Shown: positions 24,429 through 32,732 of the stretch, one piece after another
How positions within the stretch are numbered: the first letter of the stretch is position 1
How the letters are laid out: each line of letters opens with the position of its first letter
From: Geobacteraceae bacterium GWC2_53_11
Lineage (GTDB): Bacteria; Desulfobacterota; Desulfuromonadia; Geobacterales; Pseudopelobacteraceae
Direction of reading: 5' to 3'
Assembly: GCA_001802645.1 (NCBI GenBank)
Contig: MGZJ01000080.1
Location: 6,295-46,343 of the forward strand
Length of the DNA stretch: 40,049 nt
Translations under genes and position numbers: made by a program
The notes under the pieces: model-generated
Seen by the model: the letters and a program-made list of their open reading frames with translations, nothing else
Database searches by the model: none
Told to the model about the DNA's origin: nothing

Positions 24429-25601
24429 TTATCTGTCTATTTCACCAAGAACAACATCAAGTGTACCTATGCACGCCACCAAGTCGGCAATCATAGATCC
24501 TAGAGCCATTTTTTCAATTGCCTGCAGATTCACAAATGATGGCGGTCTAATCCTCATTCGTTCAGGTTTATTGCCACCATCGCTGACGATATAGAAACCC
24601 AGCTCACCTTTTGGGTTTTCTACGCCTTGATAAACTTCACCTTCAGGAGCAGCAAACCCTTCGGATGCAATTTTAAAATGATGTATCAACCCTTCAATGC
24701 TGTTGTAGACGTTTTCTTTAGGCGGATAACATACTTGCGGGCACTCAGCCAGAACCGGACCGGGTTTGAGACGGTCAAGTCCCTGACGCACTATCTTGCA
24801 GGATTCACGCATTTCGATCAGACGGACTTTATACCGGTCAAATGTGTCGCACTTTTCACCCACAGGCACTTTGAACTGATACTTGTCATACCCACCGTAC
24901 GTATCATCTCGCCGCAGGTCCCAATCGACACCTGATCCACGCAGAGCAGGACCGGTTATGCCGAAATCAATAGCGTCTTCCGCAGAAATAACACCGTTGC
25001 CAATTGTACGCTTGAGCCAGATCGGGTTTGTTGTCAAGAGCCCCTCATACTGATCAAGGTATCCAGGCATTGAATCGATAAAATCGCCAGCTTTTTTCAC
25101 AAATTCATCCGTTACATCTTGCGAGAGACCGCCGACACGGAAAAAGTTTGACGTCATACGGGCACCGGAGATCAATTCATAAATCTCCATGACCGTTTCG
25201 CGCTCACGAAATGCATAAATAAAAACCGTCATGGCTCCGATGTCAAGCGCATGAGTCGCCAGCCAGACAAGATGAGATTCAAGTCGAGTTAGCTCGGTCA
25301 GGATTATCCTGATCGTTTCAGCACGTTCCGGCACTTCAACAGCCATCAGTTTTTCGACTGCCAGTATATATCCAAGATTGTTGCTCATTGGCGCCAGATA
25401 ATCGAGCCTATCAGTCAGTGGCAAGATCTGGTGATATGTGCGATATTCCGAAAGCTTTTCAACCCCACGATGCAGAAAGCCGATATGAGGAGTGACCTTA
25501 ACGATAACCTCACCGTCAAGCTCAAGAACGAGCTGCAGAACCCCATGGGTACTGGGATGCTGCGGACCCATATTTAGTGTCATTGTTTCAGTAGTAGCCA
25601 T
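24429..25601 (-). CDS. nuoD: NADH-quinone oxidoreductase subunit D
   Basis: The 390-residue 49-kDa-type subunit forms the quinone-binding pocket with NuoB. MGPQHPSTHGVLQLVLELDGE near the N-terminus carries the conserved histidines, and residues about 100-130 and 330-390 follow the family to its usual end at LGEIDR. It is related to NiFe hydrogenase large subunits but has no nickel-binding cysteines. Here nuoC and nuoD are separate genes, not fused as in E. coli. Confidence 0.96.
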   Translation of the reverse strand: MATTETMTLNMGPQHPSTHGVLQLVLELDGEVIVKVTPHIGFLHRGVEKLSEYRTYHQILPLTDRLDYLAPMSNNLGYILAVEKLMAVEVPERAETIRIILTELTRLESHLVWLATHALDIGAMTVFIYAFRERETVMEIYELISGARMTSNFFRVGGLSQDVTDEFVKKAGDFIDSMPGYLDQYEGLLTTNPIWLKRTIGNGVISAEDAIDFGITGPALRGSGVDWDLRRDDTYGGYDKYQFKVPVGEKCDTFDRYKVRLIEMRESCKIVRQGLDRLKPGPVLAECPQVCYPPKENVYNSIEGLIHHFKIASEGFAAPEGEVYQGVENPKGELGFYIVSDGGNKPERMRIRPPSFVNLQAIEKMALGSMIADLVACIGTLDVVLGEIDR

Positions 25602-25645
25602 GTATCGCCTCTTCTATGATCGGATTACAGAACGATGTAGTAAAA

Positions 25646-26134
25646 CTATGACAAACGCCCTTTATAGGGTTCACGGTCAGGTCCCTGCAGCGGATAGTCC
25701 TTACGTAGCGGGTGGCCCACCCAATCTTCGGATAAAAGAATACGCCGAAGGTCAGGATGCTTATCGAATGTAATTCCGAACAGATCGTAAACTTCGCGTT
25801 CAAGCCAATTGGCAGTAAGCCAGACTTGAGTAGCTGTCGGAATACTACAGGCAGCTTCACTTACCGGCGTTTTAATACGCAGTCGATCTTTGTTCGGAAT
25901 CGACAGCAGCTGGTAGACCATCATAAAACGGTCTTCCTTCTTGCCTAGATAATCGACCGCCGTCAAATCTGTAAGCTGGTTGAACTGCAGGGACTGCTTG
26001 AGGAACGAAAGGATTTCAATAATGGCATCCTTCGCTACGGTTACCGTTACTTCGCCCCTGAATTCAGCTACATCAATAATCGAAGCGGCAAATTTTTCCT
26101 TCAACTTCAGTACTGCGCGATTGTTCTCTGCCAT
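25646..26134 (-). CDS. nuoC: NADH-quinone oxidoreductase subunit C
   Basis: The 162-residue 30-kDa-type subunit stabilises the NuoB/NuoD quinone module. The family ending ANWLEREVYDLFGITFDKHPDLRRILLSEDWVGHPLRKDYPL is intact. The start at 26134 is chosen because the open frame before it (18 residues) is unlike the family and GGGTTGG lies upstream. About 50 bases separate it from nuoB. Confidence 0.94.
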   Translation of the reverse strand: MAENNRAVLKLKEKFAASIIDVAEFRGEVTVTVAKDAIIEILSFLKQSLQFNQLTDLTAVDYLGKKEDRFMMVYQLLSIPNKDRLRIKTPVSEAACSIPTATQVWLTANWLEREVYDLFGITFDKHPDLRRILLSEDWVGHPLRKDYPLQGPDREPYKGRLS

Positions 26135-26184
26135 GATATCCAACCCTTTTGTGGGATTTGTGTGCTTTTGCCGGTTATACAGAA

Positions 26185-26700
26185 TCAAGCGGCTTCAGGA
26201 ATATAGCGCTCACCGAGACCTATTGAGGAGCCGAATGAGTTACGCTCCGTCATAATTTTATCCTGAAGCTTCATCAGTCCAAACAGCAGCGCCTCGGGGC
26301 GTGGCGGACAACCGGGGATATAAACATCAACCGGTAAGGCCTGGTCAATGCCCTGCACAACGCTGTAGGTATCAAAGATCCCGCCGGAACAAGCACAAGC
26401 CCCCATGGCAATAACCCATTTTGGCTCAGGCATCTGCTCATAAACAGTTTGAATAACCGGCAGCATCTTTTTCGTAACTGTTCCGGCGATAATAATACAG
26501 TCGGACTGGCGCGGAGATGCGCGGAAAATAATACCAAAACGATCCAAGTCATTGTGGGCGGCACCAGCTGCCATCATCTCGATTGCACAACATGCCAAAC
26601 CAAAGGTCATCGGCCAGATGGATGACTTCCGGGACCAGTTAACCAATAGATCCAGTGACGTGGTGATAACGTTATCGCCAAGCGGATTGTCTACTCCCAT
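26185..26700 (-). CDS. nuoB: NADH-quinone oxidoreductase subunit B
   Basis: This 171-residue subunit binds the terminal [4Fe-4S] cluster N2. The tandem cysteines C37-C38 ([11 protein letters not shown]), C102 in the MGACACSGG loop and C131 in [10 protein letters not shown] are all present; C104 is an extra cysteine next to the third ligand. The start at 26700 is supported by GGAG seven bases upstream. It overlaps the nuoA stop region by 10 bases, so the two are translationally coupled. Confidence 0.96.
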   Translation of the reverse strand: MGVDNPLGDNVITTSLDLLVNWSRKSSIWPMTFGLACCAIEMMAAGAAHNDLDRFGIIFRASPRQSDCIIIAGTVTKKMLPVIQTVYEQMPEPKWVIAMGACACSGGIFDTYSVVQGIDQALPVDVYIPGCPPRPEALLFGLMKLQDKIMTERNSFGSSIGLGERYIPEAA

Positions 26701-27047
26701 TCCAGCGCTCCTTTTTTCCATACATAAATATAACCAACAAAGAGAATGACAATAAAGAGGCCCATCTCAACAAGGCCAAAAACACCCAGTTTTTTGTAGA
26801 GTATGGCCCATGGGTACAGAAACACTGCCTCAATATCGAACAGAATGAACAGTACGGCGATCAGGTAAAACTTAATCGAATAGCGTTCACGGGCGGTTCC
26901 AACAGGTTCACAACCACTTTCATACGGTTGCAGTTTCAGTTTGGACGGTTTTTTCTGGCCGATCAGCGATGACGCGACAAGAGATACAAGCCCGAAACCT
27001 ATTGCCACGAGCACTAAAAGTAGTATTGGCAGGTATGCACCAAGCAT
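26691..27047 (-). CDS. nuoA: NADH-quinone oxidoreductase subunit A
   Basis: This 118-residue subunit has three membrane helices. [43 protein letters not shown] is the family signature with the conserved glutamate and aspartate of the central helix. It is the first gene of the nuo operon. AAGGAGG precedes the ATG, and a strong promoter and a palindrome lie upstream. Confidence 0.96.
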   Translation of the reverse strand: MLGAYLPILLLVLVAIGFGLVSLVASSLIGQKKPSKLKLQPYESGCEPVGTARERYSIKFYLIAVLFILFDIEAVFLYPWAILYKKLGVFGLVEMGLFIVILFVGYIYVWKKGALEWE

Positions 27048-27070
27048 TAAAATCCTCCTTACTGCGGACG

Positions 27071-27083
27071 GTATACTGTATAC
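27071..27083. promoter_or_regulatory. Double GTATAC palindrome, candidate nuo operator
   Basis: GTATAC, one base, GTATAC, between the nuo promoter -10 box and the nuoA start, about 12 bases beyond the -10 box. Both units are palindromic, so it could bind a dimeric repressor; the regulator is unknown. Confidence 0.4.
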
Positions 27084-27094
27084 AAACGACGCTT

Positions 27095-27123
27095 GTAATA
27101 TGGCATTTACTATCCTTTGTCAA
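27095..27123 (-). promoter_or_regulatory. nuoA: Sigma-70 promoter of the nuo operon
   Basis: On the minus strand TTGACA (27118-27123) is followed by a 17-base spacer and TATTAC (27095-27100), 48 bases upstream of the nuoA ATG. The -35 box is a perfect match and the spacing is ideal. Confidence 0.65.
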
Positions 27124-27199
27124 CATTTTTTTTACTCCTGTTAAATAAGAATCACCACGCACAACACACTAAATTATAAATAAAATTACCCATTTACCA

Positions 27200-27228
27200 T
27201 TGACACCAGGCGACACTGTATGATAGAT
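27200..27228 (+). promoter_or_regulatory. hemL: Possible hemL promoter
   Basis: TTGACA at 27200-27205 is followed by AT-rich GATAGAT around 27222-27228 at 16-17 bases. TATGAT at 27219-27224 is a better box but is too close to the -35 box. The call is therefore tentative. Confidence 0.35.
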
Positions 27229-27276
27229 ACGCCACTCTAAACGCCTTAATCAGCCATCATTTTTGCGAGGTCAGCC

Positions 27277-28563
27277 ATGAACCACGAACGTTCCAGCTCT
27301 CTTTTTCAGCAGGCAAAAGCAGCCATCCCCGGCGGAGTCAACAGCCCTGTTCGAGCTTTTAAATCAGTCGGAGCAGACCCGCTCTTTATAAAAAAGGCAT
27401 CCGGCTCCCATATATTTGATGAAGACAACAACACCTTTATTGATTATGTCGGATCATGGGGGCCAATGATTGTGGGCCACTGCCACCCGGATGTTATCAA
27501 GGCAGTTCAGGAGACCATGGCAAGCGGCGCCAGCTTCGGTGCACCAACAGAGCGGGAGACAATTCTTGCCAACATGGTGATAGACGCAGTCCCTTCCATT
27601 GAAATGGTCCGTATGGTAAGTTCAGGCACAGAAGCAACCATGAGTGCCATCCGCCTGGCACGCGGCTACACCGGACGCGACAAAATCATGAAATTTTCCG
27701 GATGCTACCATGGCCACTCCGACGCCCTTCTGGTCAAAGCAGGCTCTGGCGCCGCCACCTTTGGCGTTCCGGACTCACCCGGAGTGCCGGCCGACTTCGC
27801 AAAACATACTTTGACTGCCGAATACAACTCCCTTGAATCAGTAAAGACTTTGATAGCCAACAACAAAGACGCCATCGCCTGCATAATCGTTGAACCCGTT
27901 GCCGGCAACATGGGTACCGTACCACCACGCGAAGGCTTTTTGGAGGGCCTTCGCGAGATCTGTACCAACGAAGGAATCGTGCTGATTTTTGACGAGGTCA
28001 TGTCAGGCTTTCGGGTTGCCTACGGCGGTGTTCAGGAATTGTATGGCGTTACTCCTGACATGACGACTCTCGGCAAAATCATCGGCGGAGGCCTTCCGGT
28101 TGGAGCTTTCGGCGGAAAGCGGGACATCATGGAAAAACTTTCTCCCTCAGGCGGCATCTACCAGGCCGGAACACTGTCAGGAAACCCGCTCGCCATGTCA
28201 GCCGGGATTGCAACACTGAATATTCTCAAACAGCCAGGTTTTTATCAGGCGCTTGAAGAAAAAAGTCGCGCGGTTGCCGAAGGCATCGCCAAAGCTGCAA
28301 AAGATGCCGGTTATCCAATCTATTCCACGCGCGTCGGCAGCATGTTCTGCGCCTTTTTCTCCAAAGGGGAAGTTTTCGACTGGCCGACCGCGTCACAGTG
28401 CGACACCAAGGCATTTGCGAAATACTTCCTTGCCATGCTGGACGAAGGAATCTACCTGGCACCATCCCAATTCGAGACTGCTTTTGTTTCAGCAGCCCAC
28501 AGTGAAGCCGATATTGAAAAAACGATTGCGGCAGCAACCAAATGCTTCAAGGTGATTGCATAG
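27277..28563 (+). CDS. hemL: Glutamate-1-semialdehyde 2,1-aminomutase
   Basis: This 428-residue PLP enzyme makes 5-aminolevulinate in the C5 route to haem, sirohaem and cobalamin. [33 protein letters not shown] and [17 protein letters not shown], whose lysine binds PLP, are diagnostic and separate it from ornithine or acetylornithine aminotransferases. GAGG is close upstream. It is divergent from nuoA with about 230 bases between, and the F0 genes follow after some 85 bases. An atp-hemL-nuo neighbourhood is what I recall from Geobacter genomes. Confidence 0.96.
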   Translation: MNHERSSSLFQQAKAAIPGGVNSPVRAFKSVGADPLFIKKASGSHIFDEDNNTFIDYVGSWGPMIVGHCHPDVIKAVQETMASGASFGAPTERETILANMVIDAVPSIEMVRMVSSGTEATMSAIRLARGYTGRDKIMKFSGCYHGHSDALLVKAGSGAATFGVPDSPGVPADFAKHTLTAEYNSLESVKTLIANNKDAIACIIVEPVAGNMGTVPPREGFLEGLREICTNEGIVLIFDEVMSGFRVAYGGVQELYGVTPDMTTLGKIIGGGLPVGAFGGKRDIMEKLSPSGGIYQAGTLSGNPLAMSAGIATLNILKQPGFYQALEEKSRAVAEGIAKAAKDAGYPIYSTRVGSMFCAFFSKGEVFDWPTASQCDTKAFAKYFLAMLDEGIYLAPSQFETAFVSAAHSEADIEKTIAAATKCFKVIA

Positions 28564-28648
28564 CCCATGCGTTCATTTCTGTTTGACATAGTGTCTACAC
28601 TTATGTTAAGGAATACCGGTTTTGTGCCACTTCTTCAGCTGACTTTTC

Positions 28649-28885
28649 ATGGCCACCAATAATCGACAGCTTTTTCAGAGCCTCGCAATGGTTTCCAGCA
28701 TGGGAATTTCTGTTGTATTGGCGATTGCAATTGGTGTCTGGTTCGGACTCACCCTGGATCGTTGGTTTGATACGAAGCCCTGGTTCTTTTATATTTTTCT
28801 TTTTATCGGAATTGCCGCCGGTTTCAAAAATGTGTATGTCATCGCCGGCAGGGAGATCCGCAAAAGTGATGATAACGATCAATGA
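28649..28885 (+). CDS. atpZ: AtpZ/AtpI-family F0 accessory protein
   Basis: A 78-residue protein with two hydrophobic helices (about 15-36 and 44-62) and the family pattern GVWFGLTLDRWFDTKPWFFYIF, as in small AtpZ proteins beside ATP synthase genes. It may assist rotor assembly or ion (Mg/Ca) movement; that role comes from family work, not from this sequence. Its stop region overlaps the atpI-like start by 17 bases. Confidence 0.75.
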   Translation: MATNNRQLFQSLAMVSSMGISVVLAIAIGVWFGLTLDRWFDTKPWFFYIFLFIGIAAGFKNVYVIAGREIRKSDDNDQ

Positions 28886-29249
28886 GGACAACCTCTTTGC
28901 TGTCATCATCAAAGGGAGCCTGGGATTACTGGTTTTTCTGACCCTAGGTGGCTGGCTTCTCTTTTCGTCAAAAGTCGGTCTGGGTGCCTTTGCCGGCGGA
29001 TGTATCGCGATAGCCAACTTTTTCTGGATTCGTAACGTCCTCAAACGGATTCTCGGAATGCAGCCAGCAAGGGCAACGCTGTACTCCCAGTTCCGCTATG
29101 TAGGGCGCCTTACCCTGACGGGCCTTGTGCTCTATTTTATAATCGTTTCCGGCTGGTTTTCGCTGGCCGGACTTTTTGTCGGACTCTCAGTTATTGTCAT
29201 CAATATTATCGCACTTTCACTATACAGCGCCCTGCGCGCAGGAGGTTAG
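28869..29249 (+). CDS. atpI: ATP synthase subunit I-like membrane protein
   Basis: A 126-residue protein with four predicted helices, of the UncI/AtpI family found before atp[20 protein letters not shown] and [19 protein letters not shown] are typical of the group, which helps c-ring assembly. The ATG at 28869 lies inside the end of atpZ; the much longer upstream open frame is read from the wrong frame of atpZ and is not used. atpB starts five bases after its stop codon. Confidence 0.75.
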   Translation: MITINEDNLFAVIIKGSLGLLVFLTLGGWLLFSSKVGLGAFAGGCIAIANFFWIRNVLKRILGMQPARATLYSQFRYVGRLTLTGLVLYFIIVSGWFSLAGLFVGLSVIVINIIALSLYSALRAGG

Positions 29250-29253
29250 CTCC

Positions 29254-29943
29254 ATGGTTCACCCGTTACTGTTTCTTGAATTTTTCCGCAAACTGCTGGC
29301 TCCGCTGCATTTACCGGCAGCGAGTGCAGATGCAGTCGCCTATACATGGCTGATCATTGTCCTGTTACTCGTGCTTTCGGTCATGGCAACTTCGGCGCTC
29401 AAGTCTATTCCCAGCGGATTGCAGAACTTCATGGAAACCGTTATCGGCGGTATCGAAGGCATGATCGTTGACACCATGGGTGAACATGGCCGTCCGTTTT
29501 TCCCGCTGATCGCAACGCTCGCTATCTTTGTTCTGGTTTCAAACCTCATTGGTCTGATCCCCGGCTTTTTCCCCCCTACCGCAAACATCAACACAACGGC
29601 AGCCTGTGCGGTGATCGTCTTTATTTCCACACACATCGTCGGACTCAAGCACCACGGTTTCGGCTACATAAAGCACTTCCTCGGACCAATCGCCTGGTTG
29701 GCACCGGTCATGTTTTTCATCGAAGTAATCGGCCACCTGAGCCGTCCCGTATCACTGACACTGCGTCTGTTCGGCAACATGAACGGCCACGAGCTTGTTC
29801 TGATGATTTTCTTCGGCTTGGCACCGTTCCTGGTTCCTCTGCCGATGATGCTGATGGGTGTTCTGGTATCATTCATCCAGGCTTTCGTCTTCATGCTCCT
29901 GGCCATGATCTACATCCAGGGTTCGCTTGAGCATGCACACTAA
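29254..29943 (+). CDS. atpB: ATP synthase F0 subunit a
   Basis: This 229-residue subunit forms the ion half-channels of F0. R171 in [14 protein letters not shown] is the essential arginine facing the c-ring, with E180 nearby. Helices and the late [23 protein letters not shown] segment are normal. The start at 29254 is preceded by GGAGG eight bases upstream; an earlier in-frame ATG is inside atpI. The enzyme sits in the inner membrane with atpE. Confidence 0.95.
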   Translation: MVHPLLFLEFFRKLLAPLHLPAASADAVAYTWLIIVLLLVLSVMATSALKSIPSGLQNFMETVIGGIEGMIVDTMGEHGRPFFPLIATLAIFVLVSNLIGLIPGFFPPTANINTTAACAVIVFISTHIVGLKHHGFGYIKHFLGPIAWLAPVMFFIEVIGHLSRPVSLTLRLFGNMNGHELVLMIFFGLAPFLVPLPMMLMGVLVSFIQAFVFMLLAMIYIQGSLEHAH

Positions 29944-30028
29944 AAAGCGTCCCACTTGTCGGGACTAATTCTTAATCTCAGATACTCCTATACCGTTTAG
30001 GAGACAAAACCATATGGAGGTAGTAAAG

Positions 30029-30304
30029 ATGAGCTTTTTCACGATGTGCGTTCTTGCAGCAGGTATTGGTATGGCACTGGGCACCGTAGGTACAGGTATT
30101 GGCCAGGGTCTCGCAGTTAAAAGCGCAGTTGAAGGCGTTTCCCGTAACCCAGGCGCTTCCGGCAAAATCCTGACCACCATGATGATCGGTCTGGCCATGA
30201 TCGAGTCCCTCGCAATCTATGCACTGGTTGTCTGCCTGATCATCCTGTTCGCCAACCCTTACAAAGATATCGCTGTTAAACTTGCTGAAACTGTTGCAAA
30301 GTAA
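30029..30304 (+). CDS. atpE: ATP synthase F0 subunit c
   Basis: A 91-residue double-helix hairpin protein forming the rotor ring. Helix 1 has the glycine-rich GIGMALGTVGTGIGQG; the loop has RNPGA; helix 2 has the ion carboxylate E59 in MIESLAIY. Q26, E59, S60 and Y64 occupy the spacing of the sodium-binding residues of Ilyobacter-type c subunits, but the threonine next to the serine is L61. Proton coupling remains more likely than not. The start at 30029 is set by GGAGG eight bases upstream; an ATG 15 bases earlier overlaps that ribosome site. No F1 genes follow. Confidence 0.95.
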   Translation: MSFFTMCVLAAGIGMALGTVGTGIGQGLAVKSAVEGVSRNPGASGKILTTMMIGLAMIESLAIYALVVCLIILFANPYKDIAVKLAETVAK

Positions 30305-30333
30305 TTTCCGGTTTTAACAGTAACTCAACAAAG

Positions 30334-30366
30334 AAGGGCATCCGTATTGGATGCCCTTTTCTGTTT
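30334..30366 (+). terminator. Rho-independent terminator after atpE
   Basis: AAGGGCATCC, loop GTATT, GGATGCCCTT with TTCTGTTT after it: ten perfect pairs, 30 bases past the atpE stop. It also separates atpE from the convergent lipoprotein gene. Confidence 0.8.
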
Positions 30367-30393
30367 CAGATAAATTGCGACAAGACTTTTGAG

Positions 30394-31167
30394 CTATTCA
30401 TCATCCTTTAGTATACCTTCGACCTCGCGTGATTCGATACTCTCCGCAACGCCTCCTGATGCCCGCATGACTACTGCTCTGGCTGAATAGCGGTACTTCA
30501 CTCCCCGCTCAAGTCCAGTATCAACATACTCTTTCCCCATCACCGGGTCACTGTTCAGCGGCAGGTGTGATTGAGGCGCTGTACCTGAAGAACGATACAC
30601 ATTGTATCCCACCAGTCGACCCGACTTCAGGGTAGTGCTGTAGGATAAAAAGAGCTTCAGTTCCGTGGGGAATGACTCGATTTTCAAACCGGGAGCTGCA
30701 AGGGGGCTGTCCACCCGGGCGTCGGCTTGTGCCGATGAGACACCATCCACGCGGTCAGCCGTAAACGGCACAATCCGGTACGAATAGATGTTTCCGGCGT
30801 TCACATCACTGTCGCGCAGTATCAGTTGTCCACCGATGCGCTGGGTATCTGCCGGCAAACTGTCAAGATAAAGTGTTCGAAACAGGATGTAATCCGTTGT
30901 ACAGGATCGACAGACATCCTTCTGATCGGCCCCGGTTGTGCGTCTGCTGATTTTAACACCGGCAACGCCGTCAACCGGCCTCCCGGCACGATCTTTCCGG
31001 GGAAGAGAAAATTTAAGCTTTACGGCACTGCCGCTCTGTTGGACTATAACCGCAGACGGCGCAGCCGGAACCAGCATGTCGGGATAAATCAGCGGTCCCT
31101 TTTTGCCGCACCCTGTTGCAACTAACGACATACCGGCAATAAGCGCTGACCGCCCGATATAGCTCAT
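30394..31167 (-). CDS. Lipoprotein with fibronectin type III-like repeats
   Basis: This 257-residue protein has a lipoprotein signal with cleavage before C20 (LVATGC), followed by GKKGPLIYP, a sequence also seen at the mature start of small LptM-like lipoproteins. The rest is strand-rich, with two stretches of the VxGYNVYRS and YSYRIVPF type, matching tandem fibronectin type III folds (about 38-140 and 150-250). It therefore probably sits on the outer membrane. The gene is last in a run with argH, a GspA-like ATPase and a GspB-like protein; its ATG overlaps the GspB-like stop codon. The function is unknown. Confidence 0.75.
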   Translation of the reverse strand: MSYIGRSALIAGMSLVATGCGKKGPLIYPDMLVPAAPSAVIVQQSGSAVKLKFSLPRKDRAGRPVDGVAGVKISRRTTGADQKDVCRSCTTDYILFRTLYLDSLPADTQRIGGQLILRDSDVNAGNIYSYRIVPFTADRVDGVSSAQADARVDSPLAAPGLKIESFPTELKLFLSYSTTLKSGRLVGYNVYRSSGTAPQSHLPLNSDPVMGKEYVDTGLERGVKYRYSARAVVMRASGGVAESIESREVEGILKDDE

Positions 31168-31853
31168 TTTTTCACCTCAGACGGCAACACAGCATCCAGC
31201 CGTATCTCAAACACTCCGGCAGCGGACGAAAACCGGACCCTGTCAGCCTGAATATCGGTAATTTTGGCACCGGAAACTACGGCACCTTCCTTAAGCAAAA
31301 AACCGTTTATGACAGCTCTCCTGCCGGCATGCTCGTCCTGCCAGGCAATACCGGACAACTTGATGTCCGCAGGTGGCGGCACGGTTGGAACATCCTGTTT
31401 CTGCACCGGAGAAGGAATACGTTCCCGTACTGCCTTTTTTAAACGGCGGCTCTCACGAGGAGAAGCAGCGGCCGCTTCCGACTGCTTACCGCCCGTTGAC
31501 GGACTGGATGCAGGGGGAACGGAGATGACCTGAGCCGGCGGTGCCTGAACGGCCTGTATCGGCACAGGAGCCGGTATCACCGGAGTGGTAACGGCAACAG
31601 GCGGCGCTGAAACGGCAGGGCGTACAACGGCGCGACTCTTAAGACCATCGCCCCGAAGCACAAACCAGGTTCCGGCGCATGTCACCAGCACAGCCACGAC
31701 AACAATCGCTGCCGTTTTCCAGATACCGCTTCTGCCGGACGGCTTTTTGCGCTCATGGAACAGATCGCCGGTAATACTGATCCGGCCGTCAGGACCAGCT
31801 TTTTTGCTTTTTTCGTGCTCGATTTTTTTCAGGGCATCAAGAATATAACTCAT
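31164..31853 (-). CDS. GspB-like inner-membrane protein
   Basis: A 229-residue protein with the family start MSYILDALKKIEHEK, a transmembrane helix at about 45-66, a proline-rich periplasmic linker (75-160) and a C-terminal domain with LSGIAWQDEHAGRRAVINGFLLKEG near 168-195. This is the usual layout of GspB/ExeB, which works with the GspA ATPase to carry type II secretion secretins across peptidoglycan. No secretin or other Gsp gene is nearby. It starts three bases after the ATPase gene ends. Confidence 0.8.
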   Translation of the reverse strand: MSYILDALKKIEHEKSKKAGPDGRISITGDLFHERKKPSGRSGIWKTAAIVVVAVLVTCAGTWFVLRGDGLKSRAVVRPAVSAPPVAVTTPVIPAPVPIQAVQAPPAQVISVPPASSPSTGGKQSEAAAASPRESRRLKKAVRERIPSPVQKQDVPTVPPPADIKLSGIAWQDEHAGRRAVINGFLLKEGAVVSGAKITDIQADRVRFSSAAGVFEIRLDAVLPSEVKK

Positions 31854-31856
31854 ACG

Positions 31857-32726
31857 TCAGATCCACTTTCCGGCACACAGCCAGGACGAAATACGCTGCC
31901 AGAACCCGTTACGCTCATCAACCGGCCTGAGTTCGCTGATTATCTCCGCGGCAATCGCAGGAGAAACCGACCTGAGTTCCCGGGTCCAGGCGACAACCAG
32001 CGCCTGTTCACAGGCAACATTAATCAGCCGCGGGATACCGCGTGAAAAACGATATATTCGCCGTATCGCTGCAGTTGAAAAGATATCCGGAATCCGGCTG
32101 CCGGATATCATGAGGCGGTGGTTGATGTACCGAATGGTATCATCAAGCTTCATCGGCGTAAGCTGGCATCGTACCGTAATACGCTGGCTGAGTTGACGCA
32201 GGTCATGACGGCGGAGAACATCATTCAATTCCGGCTGTCCGGCTAAAATAATCTGTATCAGCTTGTCACGCTCCGTCTCCAGGTTGGAGATCAGGCGCAC
32301 CTGTTCCAGTACGTCAGGGGCCAGATTCTGAGCCTCATCAATGACAAGAACCGCGGTCCGGCCGGCACTATTCTGCTCGATGAGAAACCGGTTGAGCAGA
32401 TCCAGATAACCGGAGCGGCTCAGTTCACCGGCTTCAAGGCCGAACTCACGGCAAATGGCGGCCAAAAGTTGCTCAGCAGACATGCACGGATTGAAAATCA
32501 GAGCGCTTCTGTATCTGTCAGAATCGAGTTGTGTTAAGAGGGTGCGAAGCATCGTAGTCTTGCCGGTACCCACCTCCCCCGTCAGGGCAATGAAACCGGC
32601 ATGACTGTCAACGCCGTACAGCAGGCGGGCGAACGCCTCACGGTGAATACTGCTGAGAAATACAAAATGAGGATTTGGGGTGATCGTAAATGGCTTTTCG
32701 GAAAAGCCGAAGAAATCACAGTACAT
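31857..32726 (-). CDS. GspA/ExeA-like AAA ATPase
   Basis: This 289-residue ATPase has the ExeA opening YCDFFGFSEKPFTITPNPHFVF, a Walker A GEVGTGKTT at 50-58 and a Walker B VLVIDEAQNL. A later sensor-like SNLETE and a RIYRFSRGIPRLIN box follow, typical of the AAA_22/ExeA group. It ends without the peptidoglycan-binding domain of full ExeA, so it resembles the shorter forms. With the GspB-like gene directly downstream it probably forms the inner-membrane GspA-GspB pair. The gene begins six bases after argH. Confidence 0.82.
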   Translation of the reverse strand: MYCDFFGFSEKPFTITPNPHFVFLSSIHREAFARLLYGVDSHAGFIALTGEVGTGKTTMLRTLLTQLDSDRYRSALIFNPCMSAEQLLAAICREFGLEAGELSRSGYLDLLNRFLIEQNSAGRTAVLVIDEAQNLAPDVLEQVRLISNLETERDKLIQIILAGQPELNDVLRRHDLRQLSQRITVRCQLTPMKLDDTIRYINHRLMISGSRIPDIFSTAAIRRIYRFSRGIPRLINVACEQALVVAWTRELRSVSPAIAAEIISELRPVDERNGFWQRISSWLCAGKWI

Positions 32727-32732
32727 CGCGAA

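Noticed and set aside
27206-27224. TATGAT as the -10 box of hemL
   Set aside because: Only 13 bases separate it from the TTGACA box, too short for a normal sigma-70 promoter.
28713-28868. Longer N-terminal extension of the AtpI-like gene
   Set aside because: This part is read out of frame within atpZ; the ATG at 28869 fits the family and overlaps the atpZ end in the usual coupled way.
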